Shown: positions 35,952 to 46,091, counted from the stretch's first letter. The stretch: DNA of 64,000 nt from Lelliottia jeotgali (GCA_002271215.1 CP018628.1:1-64000); one strand, 5' to 3'. A program made the numbers and translations. The notes: a model not told the origin generated them from the letters alone.

Positions 35952-37490
35952 ATGTCGTTGCGTGACAATATCAATCCTACTGGCATGTTCATTCTTGCGA
36001 ACATGGTATTTGCGTTTCTTTTCAACTCTGCTTTTGGCTATGGTCTGGCTACGACATACAGTGTATTCACTTTTATTTTAATGCTGACATTAAAAAATAA
36101 AATTGTATATTCCGTCGTCTGCATGTCTGGGGCTGTTATCGCGTTCCTGTATTGTCCTGTCGGTTTAACGTTTGGCCCTCCAGACCTGAATGCCATGACC
36201 TCAATGGCCTACACCGACAAAGCTGAAACGTTAGAGTTTATGCTGTCAATTTCAGTGTGGAAGTGGTTGATTGCATTGTCTGTTTTGCTTTCTTCCTTGT
36301 CATGTTGTCTGCTGAAATCAAAAACCTCATTCGTGTTGCCACGTATCCTTTCTCTGGTCAGTATTATGTGCTTCTTTAGCACTCCGATTAAGGCTGCCTA
36401 TCAAGAAAATAAATATTCACTGCTTGATTCACATTACCCTCCTATCCGATTCGTGAATGATGCTCGCAACGCCTATAACCAAGTAAATGCGGATAAAAAA
36501 TTTTATGAACAGAATGTGAAAACCCCCGATGACTGGATAAATAACATCCATGGCAATAGCTATGAAACTGTAGTTATTATTATCGGGGAAAGCGTTCGTC
36601 GTGATTTTATGTCAGCTCATGGTTTCCCTGTAAATAATTCCACGTTTATAAAATCAACCCCCGGAATCATTTTTACTGACTATATTTCAAGCGGTCCAGC
36701 AACAGTACTGTCTTTAACTCATTCGTTGTACCGATTTAAAGACGGGAAAATTGAATACAATAACAGCATTGTCAGATTGCTCGACAAAAGCGGTTATCAC
36801 ACCAGCTGGATTTCCAATCAAGGAGTGTTTGGCAGCTCAGACAGTCCTGTTTCGCTCGCAGGAAAGCAGGCTGATGAATACCATTTTATTAAGAATGGTT
36901 CTTCAAACAAGTTTCTCTACAGCCCGGATGAGAAGATCCTGCCTCTGGTGTCAGATGCCCTACACCGCAGGGGGAAAAAAGCGATATTCATACATTTGAT
37001 GGGCTCGCATCCCGTCGCCTGTGTACGCACCAACGGCCAGTACGAGACGTTCTTCCGCTCGAAAGAAGAATCTTGCTATGTCCAAAGCATCAAGAATACC
37101 GACGCGTTGCTTAGTCGTGTTTATGTGATGCTCGGCCAAAACTCCAACAGTTGGGCAATGATGTATTTTGCCGATCATGGGCTGATGGTCGTCGATAAGG
37201 GGGCAAGCGAGGAGCGTCTGTAGCACGCGGATAAGTATCAAAATAATTATGATGTCCCGCTTTTCGTAACAACTTCAAGTATGAAAGAGAGTCAGAAAAT
37301 TACCGCGCCGCGCTCAGGTTTCGATCTCATTCCCCTTGTTACGCAGATGGTGGGTATCACAGAACCTTCTATTGATATTAAGTGCAACCTGTACTCGAAT
37401 GAGGCATGTAGCAATGACCGCGTGGTCTTGAAGAAAGACGGTACCCTCGTACCCTATAACTCATTAGCCAGGGAAGAAACTCTCTATTAG
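35952..37490 (+). pseudogene. Phosphoethanolamine-transferase-like gene with one in-frame amber stop
   Basis: The frame reads MSLRDNINPTGMFILAN through 423 codons to TAG at 37221-37223. It then continues in the same frame for 89 codons (HADKYQNNYDVPLFVTTSSMKESQK to SLAREETLY and TAG at 37488-37490). Four N-terminal membrane helices precede a sulfatase-fold domain with VVIIIGESVRRD (metal Glu), the nucleophile region SGPATVLSLTHSLYR and FADHGLM. This matches EptA/OpgE/YjgX-type enzymes that add phosphoethanolamine to lipid A or sugars; which one is unknown. The part after the stop continues the domain (DVPLFV, GFDLIPLV). The gene is clearly AT-richer than its neighbours, suggesting transfer. 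A sequencing error or stop readthrough cannot be excluded. Confidence 0.8.
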
Positions 37491-37581
37491 TCGGCTATTT
37501 TACGGCTGAGTTTATCGTGTAGTCTGCTGTCAGCTCCGCGCGTTTCCCGATATCATGAGCGGCTTACATTAAGGAGAGCGC

Positions 37582-38034
37582 ATGGTCTGGATAATGCTGG
37601 CCACCCTGGTTGTGGTGTTTGTAGTCGGATTTCGCATTCTGACGTCCGATTCGCGCCGCGCGATCAAGCGACTGAGCGAACGTTTAGGGATTACGCCGGT
37701 GCCGCTGGAGTCGATGATTGACCAGTTTGGCAAAACCGCAGGCAATGAGTTTATCCGCTATCTGGAACGCCCGGACGAAGCTCATCTGCAAAACGCCGCA
37801 CAGGTGTTGCTGATCTGGCAGGTCTGCATCGTCGATGGCAGCGAAGAGAACATGCACACCTGGCACCGGATTTTGCGCAAAGCACGTCTGGCCGCCCCGA
37901 TCACTGATGCGCAAATTCGCCTGACGCTCGGCTTTATGCGCGAGATAGAGCCGGACCCGCAGGAGTTCAACGCCTTCCAGCTGCGCTATAACCATCTGTT
38001 CCTGCCGGAAGAGGGCGTGTTCTTCCTGCACTAA
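37582..38034 (+). CDS. yicN: YicN (DUF1198)
   Basis: A conserved enterobacterial protein of unknown function. The 150 residues equal the E. coli YicN length: an N-terminal membrane helix (MVWIMLATLVVVFVVGFRIL) and a soluble helical part with LLIWQVCIVDGSEENMHTWHRILRKARL. The start has AAGGAGAG just upstream. It lies beside nepI as in E. coli; adeD and adeQ, which stand between uhpT and yicN in K-12, are absent. Confidence 0.93.
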   Translation: MVWIMLATLVVVFVVGFRILTSDSRRAIKRLSERLGITPVPLESMIDQFGKTAGNEFIRYLERPDEAHLQNAAQVLLIWQVCIVDGSEENMHTWHRILRKARLAAPITDAQIRLTLGFMREIEPDPQEFNAFQLRYNHLFLPEEGVFFLH

Positions 38035-38055
38035 TTCACCACATTGCGGCTTTCT

Positions 38056-38123
38056 GCCGGGCGGCGCTGCGCTTGCACCGGCCTACAAGTCCTGTAGGCC
38101 CGGTAAGCGCAGCGCCACCGGGC
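38056..38123. repeat. REP/BIME pair between yicN and nepI
   Basis: GGCGGCGCTGCGCTTGCACC and GGTAAGCGCAGCGCCACC form inverted copies 98 bp before the nepI start. Confidence 0.88.
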
Positions 38124-38220
38124 ACAAAAACCCACAAAAGTTGTCAAAACGTTAAATTCGTCACACTTTTGATGATAAACTGCGCGACTTTCCCGCACGT
38201 TTTTATCCTCAGGTGACGCC

Positions 38221-39411
38221 ATGACAGAACAGATCCACTCCACGCCCACGACTCACACCAGTGAGGTGCTGCGACCAAACTGGTCGGCAGTTTTCGCCGT
38301 GGCGTTTTGCGTCGCCTGCCTGATTACCGTGGAATTTCTGCCGGTGAGCCTGCTGACGCCAATGGCCCAGGATCTGGGGATTTCCGAAGGCGTGGCGGGC
38401 CAGTCCGTCACCGTCACGGCGTTTGTCGCCATGTTTTCCAGTCTGTTTATCACCCAGGTCATCGGGACTATCGATCGCCGCAAGGTGGTGATCCTGTTTG
38501 CGGTGCTGCTCACCCTCTCCTGCGTACTGGTCTCTTTTGCCGATAACTTTACTCTGTTGCTGCTGGGCCGTGCCTGTCTGGGGCTGGGGTTAGGTGGATT
38601 CTGGGCGATGTCGGCCTCGCTGACTATGCGTCTGGTGCCTGCGCGCAAAGTGCCGAAAGCGCTGTCGGTGATCTTTGGAGCGGTGTCGATTGCGCTGGTG
38701 ATCGCCGCGCCGCTGGGTAGTTTTTTGGGCGGGATTATTGGCTGGCGCAACGTCTTCAACGGCGCAGCGATCATGGGCATTCTGTGTATTTTCTGGGTGT
38801 GGAAAGCGCTGCCGTCCCTGCCGGGGGAAGCGGCGCATCATAAACAGAACATGTTTAGCCTGCTCAAACGCCCCGGCGTGCTGGCGGGGATGACCGCCAT
38901 CTTTATGGCGTTTGCGGGTCAGTTTGCCTTCTTCACCTACATCCGCCCGGTGTTTATGACTATGGCCGGTTTTGACGTCGATGGCCTGACGCTGGTGCTG
39001 CTGAGTTTCGGGATTGCCAGTTTTGTCGGCACATCGCTCTCGGCACAGTTCCTGAAACGTTCGCTCAAGATTGCGCTCGCGGGTGCACCGCTGGTGCTGG
39101 CCGTAAGTGCCGCTGTGTTGATTTTCTGGGGCAGCGATAAGTGGGTGGCGTCGGCGATTGCGATTATCTGGGGCTTTGCGTTTGCGCTGGTGCCGGTAGG
39201 CTGGTCAACGTGGATCACCCGCTCTCTGGCCGATCAGGCGGAAAAAGCGGGGTCCATTCAGGTGGCGGTGATTCAGCTGGCGAACACCTGCGGGGCGGCG
39301 ATCGGTGGCTACGCGCTGGATAATCTGGGGTTGCTGTCGCCGCTGGTCTTATCCGGCACGCTGATGCTGCTGACTGCCCTGCTGGTTGCGGGGAAAGTGA
39401 AGGCTCAGTGA
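38221..39411 (+). CDS. nepI: Purine ribonucleoside exporter NepI
   Basis: NepI is a 12-helix DHA1 MFS exporter of inosine and guanosine. The 396 residues match E. coli NepI in length and throughout, for example [52 protein letters not shown] and [41 protein letters not shown]. Only the N-terminal 20 residues vary. Confidence 0.95.
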   Translation: MTEQIHSTPTTHTSEVLRPNWSAVFAVAFCVACLITVEFLPVSLLTPMAQDLGISEGVAGQSVTVTAFVAMFSSLFITQVIGTIDRRKVVILFAVLLTLSCVLVSFADNFTLLLLGRACLGLGLGGFWAMSASLTMRLVPARKVPKALSVIFGAVSIALVIAAPLGSFLGGIIGWRNVFNGAAIMGILCIFWVWKALPSLPGEAAHHKQNMFSLLKRPGVLAGMTAIFMAFAGQFAFFTYIRPVFMTMAGFDVDGLTLVLLSFGIASFVGTSLSAQFLKRSLKIALAGAPLVLAVSAAVLIFWGSDKWVASAIAIIWGFAFALVPVGWSTWITRSLADQAEKAGSIQVAVIQLANTCGAAIGGYALDNLGLLSPLVLSGTLMLLTALLVAGKVKAQ

Positions 39412-39424
39412 GACTGTTCGTTGA

Positions 39425-39471
39425 TTGATAAATAACCTCCCGCACCTTATACTTGTACCGTAAGTTGTACA
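39425..39471 (+). promoter_or_regulatory. Promoter and operator of the yefM-yoeB pair
   Basis: TTGATA (39425-39430) and TATACT (39448-39453) are 17 bp apart, a near-consensus sigma-70 promoter. TTGTACC and TTGTACA repeat at 39453-39459 and 39465-39471. E. coli YefM binds palindromes with a TGTACA core, so these are likely autorepression sites at the transcription start. Confidence 0.75.
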
Positions 39472-39480
39472 GGAGGATTT

Positions 39481-39735
39481 ATGCAGGTTGTGACTTTTAC
39501 TGAAGCTCGTAGTCGACTCAAAGATGTGCTTGATGACGTGAATGAAAATGTGGAAACCACCATTATCAGCCGCCGTAACGGTGGTGATGCGGTGGTGATG
39601 TCCCTTCAGCACTACAACTCGATGATGGAAACCATCCATCTGATGAGTTCCCCGGCCAATGCCAGACGGCTGATGGATTCCATCGCTCAGGCAAACAGCG
39701 GTAAAACCAGCGAGAGGGATCTGATTGATGAGTAG
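39481..39735 (+). CDS. yefM: Antitoxin of YefM/Axe family
   Basis: The 84-residue antitoxin has the Phd/YefM N-terminal DNA-binding fold (MQVVTFTEARSRLKDVLDDVNENVETTIISRRNGGDAVVMSLQHYNSMMET) and a flexible C-terminus that wraps the toxin. The start follows AGGAGG by 4-5 nt. Its stop overlaps the toxin start by 8 bp. It should repress its own promoter, alone and more strongly in complex with the toxin. Confidence 0.92.
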   Translation: MQVVTFTEARSRLKDVLDDVNENVETTIISRRNGGDAVVMSLQHYNSMMETIHLMSSPANARRLMDSIAQANSGKTSERDLIDE

Positions 39736-39994
39736 GATGCTCACATGGACGGATAACGGCTGGGACGATTATCTGTGGTGGCAGGAGCAAGACAAGAAGA
39801 CGCTTCGCAGAATCAACAAATTGATTGATGATGCGAAGCGTCAGCCGTTTACCGGGCTTGGTAAACCTGAACCCTTGCGCGGGAACCTGTCGGGCTACTG
39901 GTCCCGGCGTATCAACGATACTGACCGCCTGGTTTATGGCGTCACGGACATTGCTCTGACTATTCTGATGTGCCGCTATCACTATCAGCCCTGA
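39728..39994 (+). CDS. yoeB: Toxin of YoeB/Txe family (ribosome-dependent mRNA interferase)
   Basis: The toxin cleaves mRNA at translated codons on the 70S ribosome. The 88 residues start [25 protein letters not shown] and keep the RelE-fold catalytic set of YoeB: E48 (KPEPL), R67 (DRLVY) and H85 (CRYHY). The ATG at 39728 lies inside the antitoxin end; a second Met at residue 4 is an alternative. The pair is inserted between nepI and yicL, and the toxin 3' end overlaps convergent yicL by 10 bp. Confidence 0.92.
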   Translation: MSRMLTWTDNGWDDYLWWQEQDKKTLRRINKLIDDAKRQPFTGLGKPEPLRGNLSGYWSRRINDTDRLVYGVTDIALTILMCRYHYQP

Positions 39995-40887
39995 TAGCTT
40001 CTTCTGCGTGAATCCATCGAAATCAGCACCACCGACGACACAATCAGTAGCGTCCCCAGCCAGTCCGGCAGGGTAAAGGCCACGCCCAGCAGCAGCACCG
40101 ACAGCAGGGCGCTGCTCAGCGGTTCGGCGCAGCTCAGGATGCTCGCCTTCGGCCCACCAATCATCTGCGCGCCCTTCAGATACAAACTGAAGGTCAGCGC
40201 CGTGCCGATCACCACCAGATAGAAGAAGGCCAGCAGCAGGCTGCCGTCGATCACGAAGGTGGTGCCGCGCCCGGCGTAGAATGGCGTCAGCATCAGTCCT
40301 GCAATCAACATACTCCAGCCGACAATCGGCAGCGTGCCGTAGCGGGCGATCAGCGTCGACGGATAGGTGGTGTAAAACGCGGCGGCGAAGGCCGAGGCGA
40401 TACCGAAGAATAAAGCCTCAGGAGAGATAGACAGCGACGTCGGATCGCCGTGGGTCACCAGTAAAAACGTGCCGATAAGCGACGTCAAAATCGCCGCGAG
40501 GACAAAAATCCCAGGCCGTTTTTTTCGCGCCAGCGCGAACCAGGCCACGATAATGGTCGGGGAGAGAAACTGCAGGACCGTCGCGGTGGCGGCGTTGGAT
40601 TTTTCAATCGTCAGCAGGAAGGTGAGCTGCACCGTGAGTGCGCCAACCAGTGAGAAAACCAGCAGGCTGATGGCGTCTTTGCGATGCCTGATGACCGAGA
40701 AAATCTTGTCGCCGTGGACGAAAGAGAGCGTCAGTAAAATCACGCCGGTAAACAGCAGACGAATCATGGTCAGATAAGGCGAGGAAATCTGACTCTTCTC
40801 CATGATGTACTGCGCGCAAACCCCTGAACTGCCCCATAACACGGCGGCGATCAGGACATTCAACATCCCTCTTTTTGTGGAACCCAT
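39985..40887 (-). CDS. yicL: EamA-family transporter YicL
   Basis: YicL is a 10-helix drug/metabolite-type transporter of unknown substrate with two EamA domains. The 300 residues begin [33 protein letters not shown] and match E. coli YicL almost throughout; the C-terminus is a few residues shorter (DSRRRSYQG). The end overlaps the convergent YoeB toxin, suggesting the insertion trimmed the 3' end. Confidence 0.93.
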   Translation of the reverse strand: MGSTKRGMLNVLIAAVLWGSSGVCAQYIMEKSQISSPYLTMIRLLFTGVILLTLSFVHGDKIFSVIRHRKDAISLLVFSLVGALTVQLTFLLTIEKSNAATATVLQFLSPTIIVAWFALARKKRPGIFVLAAILTSLIGTFLLVTHGDPTSLSISPEALFFGIASAFAAAFYTTYPSTLIARYGTLPIVGWSMLIAGLMLTPFYAGRGTTFVIDGSLLLAFFYLVVIGTALTFSLYLKGAQMIGGPKASILSCAEPLSSALLSVLLLGVAFTLPDWLGTLLIVSSVVLISMDSRRRSYQG

Positions 40888-40933
40888 GTTCTCCCCTGCA
40901 TGCTCGTTTTTTTTCTAGCATATCATGGGAGCA

Positions 40934-41006
40934 TTGCCCGGCGGCGCTGCGCTTGCACGGGCCTACGAAAATAGTAGGCCGGGTAAGCGCAGCGCCACCC
41001 GGCAAA
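40934..41006. repeat. REP/BIME pair between the porin gene and yicL
   Basis: GGCGGCGCTGCGCTTGCAC and GGTAAGCGCAGCGCCACC form inverted arms of about 28 bp with flanking TTGCC / GGCAA. It marks the left edge of the beta-glucoside operon. Confidence 0.88.
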
Positions 41007-41019
41007 TGACAGCACGGTT

Positions 41020-42399
41020 TTAGAACCACGCCTCCCACATCGCCCCAACGTTAAAGTCGTCGAACGTCTGGTCGTCGGTGCCGTTCACGCGCGCAGTGCG
41101 TTCGTTATCCACCTTGCCGCCGGTCACGTAGAAGCGCAGCATCGGACGGAATTCCGGGCCCATGGCGATGGACATGTTCTGCGACAGGGTCAGCTTCCAG
41201 CCCTTGTTATCACCGCCGTTGTCGTAATCAACATGCTGCCAGCCCGCTTCCAGCCAGGTCGAGTGAACGTCGTTCCACCAGTGCATCGGGCGCACAATCG
41301 CGTTGTAGTTTTTGCGATTGTCGGTGCCGTCGCGACTGTTGTCATAGTCGTGGAAGGCGAGGATGTACTCCACCTGCGTCTGCTGGGTGAACTTATGCAG
41401 CCCTTCGAAGCTGGCGTAAACCGTGGTCAGGTCTTCGGTTTTGTTGAACACGCTGTTGTCTGAGTTATCCGAGTAGCGGGCGATCACTTTGTTGACGCCG
41501 CTGTCGTTGGTGTGGCTCAGGACCACGCCGCCCTGCCAGGCTTTCAGGCGATCGTCGCTCTCGATGGCTTTCGAATCAAAGCCGTAGTTGGCATAGATTT
41601 CCAGATCCAGCGGGCCGACTTTCATGCCGTGGATTTTAGAGGTCGCCGCGTAGTTGCCCTTATCGCCGGTGCCAGAGCCGCCGGTGCAGGAGATACGCGA
41701 CGGGTTAGAGCCGTCGTTTTCCACTTCCGGGTTACAGGACTCCACCGCCGCGACGGTCGCCACATCAAACTGCACGCCGCCGATGTCGAAGTTCTTCACC
41801 CCGGCACCCTGGCCGTCGTGGTTCATCCAGAAGTAGTCGTTGATGCCCTGCTGCGGACGCTGGTGGAAGTCACGCCCGGCCCAGAAATAGGCGTTCGGGT
41901 TGGAGGCCACAATGTTGGTCACCCCCGCGTAGGCCTTTTTCAGGTTAACTTCGTCGCCCCAGTGGTCGATCATCACGTTGATGTCCCAGATCGCGCCGTT
42001 GTCGCCCTTGAAGGCTTTGGAGAGCTGGAATTCGCCGCCGTTGCCTTCGTTACCCAGACGACCAATCGCCGAGCCGCCGTTATAGGAGCCATCGACCGCG
42101 ACATATTTCTGATCGCCCGCCTGGAAGTGCGCGCCGTAGCGGGCATAGCCGGTAAATTTCACGCCAAACGGAATCGCCAGATCCGGGGACTGCGCGGCGC
42201 TTTGCGGTTCGGTCACCACGTCCACTTTTTTCGCCACCGCGGCGTCCATTTTTGCCTGGCGATCGGCCAGGGCTTTATCCACCGCTTTAGCCACAATGGC
42301 GTCAATTTGCTCCTGCGTAAAATCTTGTGCGAGGACAGAAATTGGGCAAAGCGCGGCGATAACCGCCATTGTTAATGGAAGTTTTTTAATAATATTCAT
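41020..42399 (-). CDS. LamB-type outer membrane carbohydrate porin
   Basis: A maltoporin-family (LamB/BglH-like) sugar channel expected to admit the substrate of the adjoining beta-glucoside PTS. The ATG at 42399 (MNIIKKLPLTMAVIAALCPISVLA) has TAGAG at a suitable distance; an ATG two codons earlier touches the same site. A signal peptide, a short coiled segment (DFTQEQIDAIVAKAVDKALADRQAKMDAAVAKKV), then an 18-strand barrel region beginning FTGYARYGAHF and ending in the outer-membrane signature WEAWF. It is last in the operon, 144 bp after the IIA gene. Confidence 0.9.
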   Translation of the reverse strand: MNIIKKLPLTMAVIAALCPISVLAQDFTQEQIDAIVAKAVDKALADRQAKMDAAVAKKVDVVTEPQSAAQSPDLAIPFGVKFTGYARYGAHFQAGDQKYVAVDGSYNGGSAIGRLGNEGNGGEFQLSKAFKGDNGAIWDINVMIDHWGDEVNLKKAYAGVTNIVASNPNAYFWAGRDFHQRPQQGINDYFWMNHDGQGAGVKNFDIGGVQFDVATVAAVESCNPEVENDGSNPSRISCTGGSGTGDKGNYAATSKIHGMKVGPLDLEIYANYGFDSKAIESDDRLKAWQGGVVLSHTNDSGVNKVIARYSDNSDNSVFNKTEDLTTVYASFEGLHKFTQQTQVEYILAFHDYDNSRDGTDNRKNYNAIVRPMHWWNDVHSTWLEAGWQHVDYDNGGDNKGWKLTLSQNMSIAMGPEFRPMLRFYVTGGKVDNERTARVNGTDDQTFDDFNVGAMWEAWF

Positions 42400-42543
42400 T
42401 GTCATCTCTATTAATTTACATTTTATTCAGACAATAACCAGCCCGTTCCGATTTGACAGAATATGTCGCTATCATCAGAAGAAGTTGATTTATATTTTTA
42501 GTGGTACAGAGGGTTTAATTTAACGTAACGGTATCTCCCTTTA

Positions 42544-42849
42544 TTATCTCTGGTAGAGATGAATAATCTCTTCGGACAATTCACGGGCTAACAGTGAATT
42601 CATTAAATGATCCTGGGCGTGCACCATAATTAAGGTCATCGGCTGGCGGGCTTCGCCCGCGTCCTGTTCGATGAGTTTGGTCTGCATATGGTGCGCCTGG
42701 CGCGCGTAGCCATCGGCTTCGCGCAGCAGGCTTTTGGCTTCGTCGAGGTTGCCCTGCCGGGCCGCGTGCAGGGCTTCAAAGCACAGGCTACGCGACTGAC
42801 CGGCGTTGACGATAATTTCCATTACGGCGTCTTCTAATGCGATCATCAT
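42544..42849 (-). CDS. PTS IIA component, lactose/cellobiose family
   Basis: This cytoplasmic phosphocarrier takes the phosphate from HPr and passes it to IIB. The 101 residues form a helical bundle with the phosphorylated H77 and the metal-site D80 in MVHAQDHLM. The second Met could be the start. It follows the phospho-beta-glucosidase after 3 bp in the same operon. Confidence 0.93.
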   Translation of the reverse strand: MMIALEDAVMEIIVNAGQSRSLCFEALHAARQGNLDEAKSLLREADGYARQAHHMQTKLIEQDAGEARQPMTLIMVHAQDHLMNSLLARELSEEIIHLYQR

Positions 42850-42852
42850 TCA

Positions 42853-44241
42853 TTACTCTTTATCAAAGCTGTTATTTAACGAGGTGGCGGCGAACCACTC
42901 CCCGCTTTTCTTAATGGTGCGTTGCTGCGTGGTTAAATCCAGCTGGATAAATCCGTAGCGGTTTTTATACGCATTACACCATGACCAGTTATCAATAAAT
43001 GTCCACATATGGTAGCCAAGGCAATTTGCGCCTTCACTAATACCTTTGTGAACCCATTTTAGGTGCTCGGAAATAAAGTCGATACGGTATTGATCGTTAA
43101 TTTGGCCGTTTTCAATAAAACGCTGCTCGTTTTCGACGCCCATGCCGTTTTCAGAAATAAAACAGCGCGGGTTGCCGTAATTATCGCGCAGATTAACCAG
43201 AATATCGTAAATACCCGGCTCGTAAATTTCCCACCCGCGGTACGGGTTCATTTTGCGCCCTGGCATCTCGTAATTATCAAAGAACCACTCCGGCATAAAC
43301 GGCGCCTGAGGATTCACCGCGCTGTCGCGACACTTCACGCGGCGCGGCTGATAGTAGTTGATGCCGAGCAGGTCGATAGTCCCTTCGGCAATCAGCGCGC
43401 TGTCTTCGGGCTGACAGGCAGGCAGCTGATCGTAGGCTTTCAGGAGTGCTACCAGATCCGCCGGATACTCTCCGCGCAGTACCGGGTCGAGGAAGCTGCG
43501 GTTGAACATCAGATCCGCATAATGTGCGGCTTTACGATCCTGTGGACTTTGCGAGCGCGGGTAGGACGGCGTCAAATTCAGCACGATGCCGATCTCCCCC
43601 GCATGATGCCCGGCGCGGAAGGCGCGAACCGCCTGAGCATGGGCCAGCACCGTGTGATACGCCACGGTCGCCGCACGGCGGAAATCGACCACGTTCGGAT
43701 AATGGAAGTCATACAAATACCCGCCTTCCACCGGGACGATCGGCTCGTTAAAGGTAAACCAGTGCAGGACGCGATCGCCAAACAGCTCAAAGCAGATCTG
43801 CGCGTAGCGGCTGTACGCAGCCACGACGTCACGGTTTTCCCAGCCGCCGATCTCCTGCATCGCCATCGGCATGTCGAAGTGGAACAAGGTGATAAACGGC
43901 GTAATACCCTGCTCAAGCAGTTCGTCGAATACCTGATTGTAAAACTCCACCGCCTGCGGATTCACTTCACCGACACCGTCGGGGATCAGGCGCGCCCAGC
44001 TAATCGAGGTACGAAAGCTGTTATGGTTCAGCTGTTTCAGCAGCTGAATGTCCGCTTTCCAGTTGTGATAAAAGGTTGAGGTATCCTGCGGCCCCACGCC
44101 CTGATGGAAACGGTTTGGCTGATTGGCGAACCAGTGATCCCAGGTGGTCAATCCTTTGCCGCCGCCCAGGCTTTCCCCTTCGGTTTGCAGCGCGGAGCTG
44201 GCGCTGCCCCACCAAAAGTGTTCGGGAAATGAATATTTCAT
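42853..44241 (-). CDS. 6-phospho-beta-glucosidase (GH1)
   Basis: The enzyme cleaves the phosphorylated beta-glucoside brought in by the PTS. The 462 residues form a family 1 barrel beginning FPEHFWWGSASSALQTEG. The acid/base is E166 (FTFNEPIVP) and the nucleophile E364 (FISENGMGVE). It lies between IIC (21 bp upstream) and IIA (3 bp downstream). Exact substrate (cellobiose, chitobiose, arbutin or salicin) is not readable from sequence. Confidence 0.93.
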   Translation of the reverse strand: MKYSFPEHFWWGSASSALQTEGESLGGGKGLTTWDHWFANQPNRFHQGVGPQDTSTFYHNWKADIQLLKQLNHNSFRTSISWARLIPDGVGEVNPQAVEFYNQVFDELLEQGITPFITLFHFDMPMAMQEIGGWENRDVVAAYSRYAQICFELFGDRVLHWFTFNEPIVPVEGGYLYDFHYPNVVDFRRAATVAYHTVLAHAQAVRAFRAGHHAGEIGIVLNLTPSYPRSQSPQDRKAAHYADLMFNRSFLDPVLRGEYPADLVALLKAYDQLPACQPEDSALIAEGTIDLLGINYYQPRRVKCRDSAVNPQAPFMPEWFFDNYEMPGRKMNPYRGWEIYEPGIYDILVNLRDNYGNPRCFISENGMGVENEQRFIENGQINDQYRIDFISEHLKWVHKGISEGANCLGYHMWTFIDNWSWCNAYKNRYGFIQLDLTTQQRTIKKSGEWFAATSLNNSFDKE

Positions 44242-44262
44242 AATGCGTCCTCTTTGACGTTA

Positions 44263-45585
44263 TTAACGTACAGCTTCAGCAGAACCGACGGTTGCCTGAG
44301 CTTTTTGCTCTTCGGTTTTCATTAACGAGCGCTCATAGGCACGCAGGAACGGCAAATACATGACTGCCGACATCACCATACAAATCACGCACATCACCAC
44401 CGGGCTGAACGCCCAGTTCGCCGCCCATGACGCGCCAATCGGAGCCGGAGTGGTCCACGGTGTCAGGGAAACCACCTGCGCCAGCCAGCCGAGTCGGGTT
44501 GCAGCGTAGGCCAGGCAGGCATTTACCAGCGGCACGAACACAAACGGGATAAACAGCATCGGGTTCATGATGATCGGCGCGCCGAACAGAATGGGTTCGT
44601 TGATGTTAAAGAAGCTCGGCACCACGCCCATCTTGCCGATGGTACGCAGATGCGCCACGCGGCTACGCAGCAGCAGGAAGGCCAGCGGTAAGGTTGAGCC
44701 AACGCCGCCGATCAGCAGGTAGTGATCCCAAAAACCTTGCAGATAGACGTGTGGGAGCGCCGCGCCAGCGGCCAGCGCCGCCTGGTTTGCCGACAGGTTC
44801 GCCATCCAGAACGGGTTCATGATGCCGGTGACAATCAGCGAACCGTGGATGCCCGCGAACCAGAAGATCTGGCATAGCAGCACGGAGAGCAGAATCGCCG
44901 GCAGGGAGTCAGAGGCGGAAACCAGCGGCTCCAGCAGGTGCATAATCGCCTGCGGAAGAATCATCCCGGTTTGCGCTTCAATAAACAGGTTCAACGGATG
45001 CAGCGTGCCAATCACCACTAGCACCGGAATCAAAATCTCAAAGGAACGCGCCACGCCAGTCGGCACTTCTTTCGGCAGGCGAATGGTGACTTTTTTCTCC
45101 TTCAGCCACGCGTAAACGCGGGTGGAGTAGATGGCGGTAATCAGCGCGGTGAAAATCCCCTGGCCCGACAGATATTGGGTGGAGATTTTGCCGTCGGCAT
45201 AAGGGGCGGCCACCAGCAGAAACGCCATAAACGCCAGCAGGCCGGACATCACCGGATCGAGATTAAACTGGCGGCCCAGGCTCGCACCGATACCCACCGA
45301 GATAAAGAAGGTCATCACGCCCATGCTGAGGTTAAACGGCAGCATCAGCTGTTCACGGTAAGTCTGGGAGAAATCCAGCCAGCCGCGGGCAAAACTGTTG
45401 GTGGTATCCGCCGAGAACGGCGGGAAAATGAACACCAGCATGAAGGAGCCGATTATCATAAACGGCAGCGCTGCAGTAAAACCGTCACGGATCGCAATCA
45501 CGTACTTTTGCTGTCCGAGCTTCGCCGCCAGCGGGGTAATGGACTGCTCAATAACGGCAACCATTGATTGATATAACGAACTCAT
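44263..45585 (-). CDS. PTS IIC component, lactose/cellobiose family
   Basis: This is the membrane channel of the PTS. The 440 residues form about 10 hydrophobic segments with the family substrate motif FFNINEPILFGAPIIMNP. A conserved FALLITAI-like region and GIHGSLIVTGIMNPFW are also present. It is separated from the IIB gene by 12 bp and from the glucosidase by 21 bp. Confidence 0.94.
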   Translation of the reverse strand: MSSLYQSMVAVIEQSITPLAAKLGQQKYVIAIRDGFTAALPFMIIGSFMLVFIFPPFSADTTNSFARGWLDFSQTYREQLMLPFNLSMGVMTFFISVGIGASLGRQFNLDPVMSGLLAFMAFLLVAAPYADGKISTQYLSGQGIFTALITAIYSTRVYAWLKEKKVTIRLPKEVPTGVARSFEILIPVLVVIGTLHPLNLFIEAQTGMILPQAIMHLLEPLVSASDSLPAILLSVLLCQIFWFAGIHGSLIVTGIMNPFWMANLSANQAALAAGAALPHVYLQGFWDHYLLIGGVGSTLPLAFLLLRSRVAHLRTIGKMGVVPSFFNINEPILFGAPIIMNPMLFIPFVFVPLVNACLAYAATRLGWLAQVVSLTPWTTPAPIGASWAANWAFSPVVMCVICMVMSAVMYLPFLRAYERSLMKTEEQKAQATVGSAEAVR

Positions 45586-45597
45586 GAGAACACCTTC

Positions 45598-45912
45598 TTA
45601 GTGTGCCGCGTCGATGAGCGACAGAGCATAGTCCAGTACCTTATCACCACGCTGCATCCCGTAATCCATCATGTCGATGGCTTGTACCGGAATGCCCTGC
45701 GTAGCAGCCTTGTCTGCCAGTGTCTTTAACATGTATTTCACTTGCGGTCCGAGAAGAACGACCTGGTATTGCGGAAACTGCGTATCAAATTCGGAAACAC
45801 CGTACGCATCTATCGTCACCGGTAAACCGCGTTCTTCTGCCACTTCAACCATTTTCCTCACCAGCAGGCTGGTGGACATCCCGGCAGAGCAGCACAGCAT
45901 AATCTTGAACAT
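45598..45912 (-). CDS. PTS IIB component, lactose/cellobiose family
   Basis: IIB carries the phosphate on a cysteine in MFKIMLCCSAGMSTSLLV near its N-terminus. I chose the ATG at 45912, after GAGG; a TTG two codons earlier is possible. It is the first gene of the five-gene operon (IIB, IIC, glucosidase, IIA, porin). Confidence 0.93.
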   Translation of the reverse strand: MFKIMLCCSAGMSTSLLVRKMVEVAEERGLPVTIDAYGVSEFDTQFPQYQVVLLGPQVKYMLKTLADKAATQGIPVQAIDMMDYGMQRGDKVLDYALSLIDAAH

Positions 45913-45965
45913 CGACAACCATCCTCAAAGTGTAAAAAGTTATTGCGGGGATGATTGGATATCAT

Positions 45966-45983
45966 ATGGAAACCGGTTTCCAT
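45966..45983. promoter_or_regulatory. Perfect LacI-family operator upstream of the PTS operon
   Basis: ATGGAAACCGGTTTCCAT is an 18 bp perfect palindrome with the central CG typical of LacI/GalR sites, 54 bp before the IIB start. It is probably bound by the divergent regulator. Confidence 0.85.
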
Positions 45984-46091
45984 TTATAAAAGACAGAAGT
46001 GTGACACCCATCAATATCCAGTGGTTACGCGGCTAATTATCACGATGTGGGTCACGAAATTTGGCGTTTTGGACATCAAATGGAGTGGAAA

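Noticed and set aside
37281..37490. Separate small gene after the phosphoethanolamine-transferase-like frame
   Set aside because: It is in the same frame as the upstream part and continues the same domain, so it is the tail of the broken gene.
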